From FEN-1250 sp039918615 (GTDB lineage: Bacteria > Gemmatimonadota > Gemmatimonadetes > Gemmatimonadales > Gemmatimonadaceae), in NCBI GenBank assembly GCA_039918615.1, contig JBDSHG010000214.1, positions 1 to 5,000 on the forward strand: DNA of 5,000 bases, in the 5' to 3' direction. This document shows positions 1 to 5,000 of this stretch, piece by piece (position 1 is the first letter of the stretch; the number at the start of each line of letters is the position of its first letter). The position numbers and the translations under genes are program-made. The notes beneath the pieces are model-generated. The model was not told where the DNA came from, searched no databases, and saw only the letters and a program-made list of their open reading frames with translations.

Positions 1-398
1 ACGTCGGAGCGAAAGCGATGGTTGTTCGCGGCGGCGACCTTCTTGTCGCTCCGCACGGACGCGGCGAGGATGCGCTCGACGCCGCGTACCGTGAGCGCCA
101 GCGGGCGCTCGCACAGCACGTGCACGCCGGCGGCGAGCGCGCTCAGCACGTGCGGCTCGTGCAGGTGGCTCGGCGTCGCGATCACGACTGCGTCGAGCTC
201 GTCGAACTCGAGCATCTCGTCGATATCCGTAAACACATCGGGAACGTCGAGCCGTTCCGCGAGTGCGCGCGCCTTGGGGCCATCGTTGTCGCACAGCGCC
301 ACCAGCTGCGCACCGCGCAGCCGCGCGAGCGTGGGCAGCAGCGCGACCTGCGTGATCGCACCGACGCCGATGACTCCGATACGCAGGGCAGGCTTCAT
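1..398 (-). CDS. Gfo/Idh/MocA-family NAD(P)-dependent oxidoreductase, N-terminal part (3' end outside window)
   Basis: Partial gene: 132 complete codons are visible, and the reading frame runs off the left edge without a stop. The protein opens with a Rossmann fold: beta1 and the dinucleotide loop are RIGVIGVGAITQ (residues 6-17, GxG core at 11-13), followed by the acidic end of beta2 at LVALCD (32-37). The VVIATPSHLHEP segment (71-82) and AGVHVLCERPLALT (90-103) are the usual NAD-binding landmarks of this family, which oxidises or reduces sugars, inositols and related polyols or amino-sugars in the cytoplasm. Residues 125-129 (NNHRF) match the (G)xNxRF element that follows. Family members are usually 330-400 residues, so about two thirds, including the substrate domain, is missing and the substrate cannot be named. 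The canonical Glu-Lys-Pro is Glu-Arg-Pro here (R98). The ATG at 398-396 overlaps the preceding stop by 4 bases and has a good Shine-Dalgarno, so the start is well supported. Family assignment is firm; function is unknown. Confidence 0.9.
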   Translation of the reverse strand, partial: MKPALRIGVIGVGAITQVALLPTLARLRGAQLVALCDNDGPKARALAERLDVPDVFTDIDEMLEFDELDAVVIATPSHLHEPHVLSALAAGVHVLCERPLALTVRGVERILAASVRSDKKVAAANNHRFRSD

Positions 399-1081
399 GA
401 CGTGGTCACCTTGGGTCGAGTCGGACGGCTGAAGTGGAACATCGCTCCGGCTCGTACGGTGCCGAAGCGGAGGGTGCCGAGCACCGTGTAGCGCGCCTCG
501 ACGCCGACGCTCACGCGATGCGTCGGGAGGATCGCGACGCCTGCGATCGCGCTGAGCCCCGCGCCGATGTTGTCGAGCGCGCTCTCGACGAATGTATTCT
601 GTATCAGCTTCGACTCCGCATTTACGATATGGAGCCCGAGCCCTCCACCAACGTACGGCTGCACCGCCGCGTGCGCGCCGGTGGGAGTGTAGCGGAGATC
701 CGCCTCGATCGAGATCGTCGCGACCTTCACGCGATCGAACTTGATCGAGTCCCGGGGATTCGAGAGCGACTGCTCGAGCTGCGTGATGAAGCGCGCGACG
801 GTCTTGTCGTCGAAGCGCGAGTTCCAATAGCTCCCGGAGAAGCCGACGCGCAAATGCGGCGCGATCTCGCCGTAGTCCGCCTGGATTCCGTACGACTGCG
901 TGCTCACGATCGTGCTCGGCGACGCCGGACCGGCGACGATCCCGATCCCTTCGAGACGCAGCTTGTCGAGATCGAGGCGCTGGAAGATGTTCTGCGCGCG
1001 CGCGGGGGCGGCGGCGAGCGTCACCAGTGCTGCGGCGGCGAGCGTCACCAGTGCTGCGGCGCCGAGCACGGAGCGATGCAC
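395..1081 (-). CDS. Secreted protein, probable small outer-membrane beta-barrel
   Basis: Predicted 228 residues with a GTG start at 1081-1079. The open frame extends further upstream, but that part only shadows the spoIID-like gene; starting at this GTG gives a textbook signal peptide: MHR, an Ala/Leu/Val core, then APARA-Q with cleavage near residue 30. The mature part has alternating polar/hydrophobic strand-like segments, for example GIQADYGEIAPHLRVGFSGS, VKVATISIEADLRYTP, QPYVGGGLGLHIVN, VSVGVEARYTV and VRAGAMFHF. The glycine-rich PYVGGGLG turn and the aromatic-ended last strand are typical of 8-stranded OmpA/OmpW-like barrels (about 170-220 residues). A short tail (SRPTRPKVTTS) follows the last strand. 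I infer location in the outer membrane; cargo or partner is unknown. The gene starts 1 base after the spoIID-like stop and ends overlapping the oxidoreductase start by 4 bases. The signal-peptide core contains a tandem duplication. Alternatively it is a periplasmic beta-rich protein; the secreted nature is more certain than the barrel. Confidence 0.82.
   Translation of the reverse strand: MHRSVLGAAALVTLAAAALVTLAAAPARAQNIFQRLDLDKLRLEGIGIVAGPASPSTIVSTQSYGIQADYGEIAPHLRVGFSGSYWNSRFDDKTVARFITQLEQSLSNPRDSIKFDRVKVATISIEADLRYTPTGAHAAVQPYVGGGLGLHIVNAESKLIQNTFVESALDNIGAGLSAIAGVAILPTHRVSVGVEARYTVLGTLRFGTVRAGAMFHFSRPTRPKVTTS
406..412 (-). promoter_or_regulatory. Ribosome binding site of the oxidoreductase gene
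   Basis: On the minus strand the sequence reads AAGGTGA, followed by a 7-base spacer and then the ATG at 398. This is a strong match to the anti-Shine-Dalgarno at ideal spacing, and it lies inside the last codons of the upstream barrel gene. It fixes the oxidoreductase start and, with the ATGA stop/start overlap, points to coupled translation. It is the clearest ribosome binding site in the window. Confidence 0.7.
1008..1061. repeat. 24-bp tandem repeat, about 2.25 perfect copies, in a signal-peptide region
   Basis: Comparing each base with the one 24 positions later gives an unbroken match from 1008-1037 against 1032-1061, so the period is 24 bp and the tract is 54 bp. It is in frame with the barrel gene and produces the residue string AALVTLAA twice in the hydrophobic core of the signal peptide. 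Because the unit is a multiple of three, loss or gain of a copy would shorten or lengthen the core by 8 residues without a frameshift. Slipped-strand duplication is the likely origin. Confidence 0.85.
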
Positions 1082-1082
1082 G

Positions 1083-2486
1083 CTACCTCGAGACGGACGC
1101 AACGGTCGTCCCCGGATAATACGTGCGCAGTATCGTCCGATAGTCGATGCCTGCGCGCGCACGTCCGATGGCGCCCCACTGACACATCCCGATGCCATGC
1201 CCATTCCCGTGCCCCTGGATCGACAGCGACGAAAGCTCACCGCCGGGAGTCTGGCGGCTCTCCGTCGAAAAGTAGGTGCTGTTGAGGATCTCGCCACCCG
1301 GCGAGCGGAGGACGAAGCGGATGTCGTTCGCGCGCAGGGAGAAGTGCCCCCGCGACGTGCCGATGCCGAGCATGCGCACTCGTCCGGAGGGCGTGCGGCT
1401 TTCGACCTCCACCGAGCGCACGGTGCCGATCCCTTCCGATGACACCGAGACGTAGTTGCGCAGATACTTCTCGAGCGTGGCACGCAGCGACGTCTGATCG
1501 TAGGTGCGCGTCCAGCGGAACAACGGCGAGGGATCGCAATAATAGCGATCCGCGGTGCCGGGGATGCGATCACTCACGGCGACGAGATACGGCTCGTCGC
1601 CCTCCTTCCATACCTCGCTCGCGGCGGACGTCGTGCCGCCGCACGTCGAGTGGTACGGCGCGTTGATGATGCGGCCGTTGTACGTAAGCACGATGCGCGT
1701 CGTCCCGAGCACCGCGCGGTCCGACAGCGGCCGCTCGGCGTCCGCACCGCCGTACACCTGATCGAGCACCGTTGCGAGCATGTCGTACGGGCGCTCGCGC
1801 TCGCTCACGAGATGCGTGTACGCGTAGCTGCGCGCGGCGACCGCCTGCGCCTCGACCGCCGCGCGCTCGTCTTCGGTGCGATGCTGTCCGATCTCGAGCG
1901 GGACGACGCCGCGGAGATAGTCCTCCATGTAGAGCCGGTTGATCACCGAGAGGCCGCCGGGCGCGGGGATCACGGCGACTTCGCCTCGATACTTCTTCCC
2001 GTTGACGAGGATATACGATCCGCGCGCAATCGAGCGCGCGATGAAGGGCGCGGGGCGCACACCGGTCGGACCACCGTCGAGCCGCGAGGCGCGAAGTCCG
2101 CCGCGCTCCGGCTCGATGATCCACTGCTCGCCGCCATCGCCGTGGAGCAGCGTGCTCTCGCCATTCGTGTCGTAGAGCTTCCACTCGCCAGTGGCCGAGA
2201 GTGTGACGCGCGGTACGCCCGCAGCGAGCGCAATCCGCACGACCTGCGTGTTGTCGAGCAGCCCCGGCTCCTGCGGTGCATTCACATCCTCGATTTTCTC
2301 CTGCGGCGGCGACTCGGCCACCACCTTCGGTGGGATGGTGTCGCGGACCACACGCGGCGGCTCGACTGTGCGTTCGGGTGTCTTACCACCGCATCCGATC
2401 ATGAGCGCGACGGTCGCCACGGATGCCACCGTCACGCCGATCTTCGCGAGGGAGAGTCTACGCGCGCGCAACGCGCATCGCTTCAT
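1083..2486 (-). CDS. SpoIID/LytB-domain lipoprotein (putative peptidoglycan lytic transglycosylase)
   Basis: 467 residues from the ATG at 2486. A basic N-terminus (MKRCALRARR), a hydrophobic stretch and a lipobox-like LMIGC give a predicted lipid-modified Cys32, so it is probably membrane-anchored and faces the periplasm. A Pro/Glu-rich linker (about 33-80) leads to the SpoIID domain: YLRGVVPLEI with Glu198 aligning with the family's catalytic Glu, VEAQAVAARSYAY (about 211-223), YHSTCGGTTSAASEVW (278-293), and the C-terminal GHGNGHGIGMCQWGA (425-439) and TYYPGTT (455-461). All family blocks are intact. SpoIID cleaves glycan strands lacking stem peptides during sporulation; LytB-like relatives occur in many non-sporulating bacteria, where they are expected to remodel peptidoglycan. 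No other sporulation gene is seen here, so a general wall role is inferred. Cys282, Cys317 and Cys435 are notable in the domain. The gene overlaps the hemL end by 29 bases and is followed 1 base later by the barrel gene. An in-frame ATG at 2519 would add 11 residues; the later ATG is chosen for the better signal peptide and smaller overlap. Confidence 0.92.
   Translation of the reverse strand: MKRCALRARRLSLAKIGVTVASVATVALMIGCGGKTPERTVEPPRVVRDTIPPKVVAESPPQEKIEDVNAPQEPGLLDNTQVVRIALAAGVPRVTLSATGEWKLYDTNGESTLLHGDGGEQWIIEPERGGLRASRLDGGPTGVRPAPFIARSIARGSYILVNGKKYRGEVAVIPAPGGLSVINRLYMEDYLRGVVPLEIGQHRTEDERAAVEAQAVAARSYAYTHLVSERERPYDMLATVLDQVYGGADAERPLSDRAVLGTTRIVLTYNGRIINAPYHSTCGGTTSAASEVWKEGDEPYLVAVSDRIPGTADRYYCDPSPLFRWTRTYDQTSLRATLEKYLRNYVSVSSEGIGTVRSVEVESRTPSGRVRMLGIGTSRGHFSLRANDIRFVLRSPGGEILNSTYFSTESRQTPGGELSSLSIQGHGNGHGIGMCQWGAIGRARAGIDYRTILRTYYPGTTVASVSR
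1086..1089 (-). promoter_or_regulatory. Weak ribosome binding site (GAGG) of the barrel gene
   Basis: The minus strand reads GAGG, then TAGC, then the GTG start at 1081. The GAGG sits in the final codons of the spoIID-like gene and the TAG in the spacer is that gene's stop. The 4-base spacer is somewhat short, but reinitiation after the adjacent stop would compensate. It supports the GTG start over downstream GTG codons. Confidence 0.4.
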
Positions 2487-3735
2487 CGAGGCGCTCGAGC
2501 GCCAGATCGACTTCCGCATCGCCGTGCGCCGCGGACATGAAGGCGGCCTCGAACGGCGACGGCGCGAGGTACACGCCGCGCTCGAGCGCCGCGTGGAAGA
2601 AGCGGCGGAACAGTCCGACGTCGCTCCCCTTCGCGCTCGTGAAGTTGCGCACGGGCTCGCGCTGGAAGAAGAAGCCGAACATCGAGCCCGCGTGCGAGGC
2701 GGTGAATGGCACCTCGTGCCGCGCGGCGCTCGCGATCAGCCCCACAACGAGCCGCGCCGTGCGCGCCTCGATGCGCGCGTGGAGCTCGGGGGTGAGCGCC
2801 TTCAGCGTCGCGAGCCCCGCGGCCATCGCGAGTGGATTGCCCGAGAGCGTCCCCGCCTGATAGACGGATCCCTGCGGCGCCATCATCTCCATGAGATCGC
2901 GACGCCCGCCATACGCGGCAACGGGGAGGCCGCCACCGATCACCTTGCCGAGCGTCGTGATGTCTGCCGTGACGCCGAAGCGCTCGCGCGCGCCGCCCGG
3001 GGCGATGCGGAAGCCGGTCATCACCTCGTCGAAGATGAGCAGCGCGCCCGTATTCGTCGCGATCGTGCGCAGCGATTCGAGGAAGCCGGGATCGGGCGGG
3101 ATGAATCCGGAGTTCCCGACCACCGGCTCGACGATGATCGCGGCGAGCGGCTGCTCGTGCGCGATCTTCATCGCGGCGTCGGCATCGTTGAAGGGCGCGA
3201 CGCGGGTGAGCGATGCCACCGCATCCGGCACCCCCGGCGAGTTCGGAAGCCCGAGCGTCGCGACGCCCGACCCAGCGCGCACGAGGAACGAGTCCGCGTG
3301 GCCGTGGTAGCACCCGTCGAATTTGAGAAACGCGTCGCGCCCTGTCGCCGCACGCGCGAGGCGCAGCGCGCTCATCGTTGCCTCTGTGCCGCTCGAGACG
3401 AAGCGGATCATCTCGACGTGCGGCAGCCGCTGCGTAATCAGCTCCGCGAGCTCGACCTCGAGCTCGGTCGTGATACCGAAGCTCGTTCCCTTGCGCATCG
3501 TCTCGTCGAGCGCGTCGAGCACAGTCGGTGCGGCGTGGCCGAGCACGAGTGGTCCCCACGAGAGGACGAAATCGAGATACTCGTTGTCGTCCGCGTCCCA
3601 GATGCGCGCGCCCTCGCCGCGCTTTACGACGAACGGCTCGCCGCCGACGCCACCGAACGCGCGCACCGGCGAGCTCACGCCGCCCGGCATCACGGCTCGC
3701 GCGCGGGAAATAATTTCGTCGGAGCGGACTCTCAC
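2458..3735 (-). CDS. hemL: Glutamate-1-semialdehyde 2,1-aminomutase
   Basis: 425 residues, the normal length for the family. The PLP enzyme transfers the amino group within glutamate-1-semialdehyde to make 5-aminolevulinate, the last step of the C5 route into haem, sirohaem and other tetrapyrroles; it acts in the cytoplasm, usually as a dimer. Landmarks in order: AVMPGGVSSPVRAFGGV (14-30) at the N-terminus, SSGTEATMSALRLAR (114-128) for phosphate binding, GCYHGHAD (141-148), IVEPVVGNSG (201-210), FDEVMTGFR (235-243) with Asp236 contacting the PLP ring nitrogen, TTLGKVIGGGLPVAAYGG (260-277) with Lys264 as the Schiff-base lysine, and QAGTLSGNPLAMAAGL (293-308). The AVMPGGVSSPVRAF opening and the YHGHAD segment separate it from ordinary class-III aminotransferases. 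It starts with GTG (3735-3733) sharing GTGA with the rimO stop; no strong ribosome binding site is visible, so coupling to rimO is likely. Its presence implies a glutamyl-tRNA reductase (hemA) elsewhere in the genome. Confidence 0.97.
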   Translation of the reverse strand: MRVRSDEIISRARAVMPGGVSSPVRAFGGVGGEPFVVKRGEGARIWDADDNEYLDFVLSWGPLVLGHAAPTVLDALDETMRKGTSFGITTELEVELAELITQRLPHVEMIRFVSSGTEATMSALRLARAATGRDAFLKFDGCYHGHADSFLVRAGSGVATLGLPNSPGVPDAVASLTRVAPFNDADAAMKIAHEQPLAAIIVEPVVGNSGFIPPDPGFLESLRTIATNTGALLIFDEVMTGFRIAPGGARERFGVTADITTLGKVIGGGLPVAAYGGRRDLMEMMAPQGSVYQAGTLSGNPLAMAAGLATLKALTPELHARIEARTARLVVGLIASAARHEVPFTASHAGSMFGFFFQREPVRNFTSAKGSDVGLFRRFFHAALERGVYLAPSPFEAAFMSAAHGDAEVDLALERLDEAMRVARA

Positions 3736-5000
3736 CGTCCGTAGCTGGCGGTCGAGGCGGCGGCCATCACGGGGAGCGATCGCCCCGCGCGCACGGCGGG
3801 CGCGACGACGGCAGGCGCCGAGTGCACGCTGACGATGTGCGCGACGAAGTCGTAGTCGTCGACGACGTCCTCGATGATGCAGTCGACGATCGCGCCCGGC
3901 GGCGCGATGCCGTGAAAGCGCGTGATGCCATCGATGTCATCGGCCTGCCACACCGTACGACCGACAGGCTCCCCGGTGATGTCATCGATACGATCGATGA
4001 TCCCACGCACAGGGCGATGTAGATGCCGCTCGTACCGCTCGGCCGTGATCGCGCGCTGCAGCTCCGTGAGGCGCTCGAGACGGTCGCGCTTCACCGGCAT
4101 CGGAACGTCGTCGTCGAGGAGCGCGCCGCTCGTGCCGTCCTGCGGCGAGTAGGTGAAAGCGCCGACGCGCTCGAAGCGCACTTCCTCGAGGAGGTCGCAC
4201 AGCTGCTCGAAGTCGCCCTCTGTCTCGCCGGGGAAGCCGACGATGCACGTCGTGCGAATCGCGACGTCGGGAACGGTGGCGCGGAGCCGCGCGACGCGCT
4301 CGCGGATCGTGTGCGCGCGCTCGGGGCGGCGCATGCGCGCGAGCACGGCGTCGGAGCCGTGCTGGATCGGCATGTCGAGATATGGGAGCAGGCGCGCCTC
4401 GCGCGACATCAGGTCGAGCAGCTTCGGCGTGATCCCCGTCGGATACAGATAAAGCAGCCGGAGCCAGGGTATCGATGTGTTGTCGAGCAGCGCGCGGAGG
4501 AGCTCGGGGAGCGCGGTGCCGTCGCGTCGATCGCGGCCGTAGTGCGCAAGGTCCTGGGCGACGAGGTTGATCTCGCGCGCTCCCTGCAGCTCGAGGAGCT
4601 GCGCCTCGCGGATCACGTCGTCGAGCGCGAACGAGCGGTGCTTGCCGCGCATGAGCGGGATCGCGCAGAACGCGCAGCCGTGGTCGCACCCCTCGCTCAC
4701 CTTGAGATAGCGCACGTGCGGCAGGTCGCCGGTGTAGAGTCGCACGCCGGGGTGCGCGATGAGCGGCGAATCCGGATCGAGCACGCCGCGCGCGAGAAGC
4801 TCGGGAACGAGGCGATTCATCTCGGAGGAGCCGAGGAAGAGGTCGACCTCGGGGAGCTCGCTCGCGAGCTCGGACTTGTGCCGCTCCACCATGCAGCCCA
4901 CCGCGACGACCGTCTGGCACGATCCGTCGGTCTTGCGTCGCCCCGCATCGAGGATCGCGTCGATCGATTCCTGCTTCGCCGCGTCGATGAAGCCGCACGT
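3732..5000 (-). CDS. rimO: Ribosomal protein S12 methylthiotransferase RimO (5' end outside window)
   Basis: 422 residues are visible. The frame is open to the right edge, so an ATG-like start inside (GTG at 4901, at VGCMVER) is not the real start; about 45-50 N-terminal residues are missing, judging from the family's length of about 440. The fragment begins in the MTTase (UPF0004) domain with TCGFIDAAKQESIDAIL and VGCMVERHKSEL, which carry two of its three iron-sulfur cysteines (fragment residues 2 and 36). The radical-SAM motif is VSEGCDHGCAFCAIPLMRGK (Cys105, 109, 112; CxxxCxxC). The GCxHxCxFC-IP-MRG context is characteristic of RimO more than MiaB or MtaB. ALLDNTSIPWLRLLYLYP and PYLDMPIQHGSD are family blocks. 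A TRAM domain (about 315-385) includes GRTVWQADDIDG. RimO adds a methylthio group to a conserved aspartate of S12. After the TRAM, about 30 extra Ala/Val-rich residues precede the stop. It overlaps hemL by 4 bases. Confidence 0.96.
   Translation of the reverse strand, partial: TCGFIDAAKQESIDAILDAGRRKTDGSCQTVVAVGCMVERHKSELASELPEVDLFLGSSEMNRLVPELLARGVLDPDSPLIAHPGVRLYTGDLPHVRYLKVSEGCDHGCAFCAIPLMRGKHRSFALDDVIREAQLLELQGAREINLVAQDLAHYGRDRRDGTALPELLRALLDNTSIPWLRLLYLYPTGITPKLLDLMSREARLLPYLDMPIQHGSDAVLARMRRPERAHTIRERVARLRATVPDVAIRTTCIVGFPGETEGDFEQLCDLLEEVRFERVGAFTYSPQDGTSGALLDDDVPMPVKRDRLERLTELQRAITAERYERHLHRPVRGIIDRIDDITGEPVGRTVWQADDIDGITRFHGIAPPGAIVDCIIEDVVDDYDFVAHIVSVHSAPAVVAPAVRAGRSLPVMAAASTASYGR

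Larger units (their letters stand above)
1..5000 (-). other. Putative five-gene operon: rimO, hemL, spoIID-like, barrel, oxidoreductase
   Basis: All five genes are co-directional. The junctions are GTGA overlap (3732-3735), overlap of 29 bases (2458-2486), a 1-base gap (1082) and ATGA overlap (395-398). No intergenic space is large enough for a conventional promoter or terminator. This is what an operon looks like; the actual transcript borders lie outside the window. The promoter must be upstream of rimO or further, beyond position 5000. Internal promoters inside coding sequence cannot be excluded. Confidence 0.75.

Noticed and set aside
434..1285. 283-codon plus-strand open frame opposite the barrel gene
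   Set aside because: Its composition is Arg/Glu/Asp-rich shadow sequence and it lies across two minus-strand genes with clear signal peptide and domain motifs; no family is recognised.
1082..1573. N-terminal extension of the barrel gene's open frame up to 1573
   Set aside because: The extension overlaps the conserved SpoIID C-terminus in another frame and is Arg/Ser-rich; the GTG at 1081 gives a proper signal peptide.
1650..2540. 296-codon plus-strand open frame opposite the spoIID-like gene
   Set aside because: It is antisense to conserved SpoIID blocks, its product is Arg/Asp/His-rich, and no domain or ribosome binding site was seen.
2191..3744. 517-codon open frame on the plus strand opposite hemL and the spoIID-like gene start
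   Set aside because: It is antisense to the firmly identified hemL, and its product is Arg/Ala/His-rich low-complexity sequence without any recognisable domain. Such long shadow frames are usual in high-GC genes.
3982..4000. Perfect inverted repeat with 8-base arms and a 3-base loop (TCATCGAT / ATCGATGA)
   Set aside because: It sits inside the TRAM-domain coding part of rimO (residues IIDRIDDI), has no T-run and is AT-balanced; repeated Ile/Asp codons explain it. It is neither a terminator nor a likely operator.
1..5000. CRISPR array, tRNA/rRNA, insertion sequence, riboswitch or defence system
   Set aside because: No regularly spaced repeats, transposase-like frame, structured RNA signature or defence-type domain was found; the window is covered by five ordinary chromosomal genes.

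Overview
The window is a compact, high-GC (by eye about two-thirds G+C) bacterial chromosomal segment. Every gene I can support lies on the minus strand, so transcription runs from position 5000 towards position 1. Five genes fill essentially all 5000 bases. In transcription order they are: rimO (ribosomal protein S12 methylthiotransferase, start outside the window), hemL (glutamate-1-semialdehyde aminomutase), a SpoIID/LytB-domain lipoprotein, a small secreted protein that looks like an outer-membrane beta-barrel, and the N-terminal third of a Gfo/Idh/MocA-type oxidoreductase that runs off the left edge.

The junctions are very tight: a 4-base GTGA overlap (rimO/hemL), an overlap of about 29 bases (hemL/spoIID-like), a 1-base gap (spoIID-like/barrel) and a 4-base ATGA overlap (barrel/oxidoreductase). 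This is the layout of one operon with translational coupling. No internal promoter, terminator, RNA gene, mobile element or CRISPR array was seen, and no stretch over 300 bases lacks a gene.

The organism is most likely a diderm (Gram-negative-type), non-sporulating bacterium. It encodes a lipoprotein, an outer-membrane-type barrel with a classical signal peptide, and a C5-pathway tetrapyrrole enzyme. The GC level, the cysteine-containing SpoIID variant (STCGG, GMCQWGA) and the gene mix remind me of Gemmatimonadota, but that is an impression and not a demonstrated assignment.

Functionally the operon is mixed: one ribosome-modification gene, one haem/tetrapyrrole gene, two cell-envelope genes (a peptidoglycan-acting lipoprotein and a barrel, possibly a pair) and one NAD(P)-dependent dehydrogenase. 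I found no convincing new defence, mobile or regulatory system. The points worth a second look are the envelope pair, the Lys-to-Arg change in the oxidoreductase EKP motif, a 24-bp tandem duplication inside the barrel protein's signal peptide, the C-terminal tail of RimO, and the start choice of the SpoIID-like protein.
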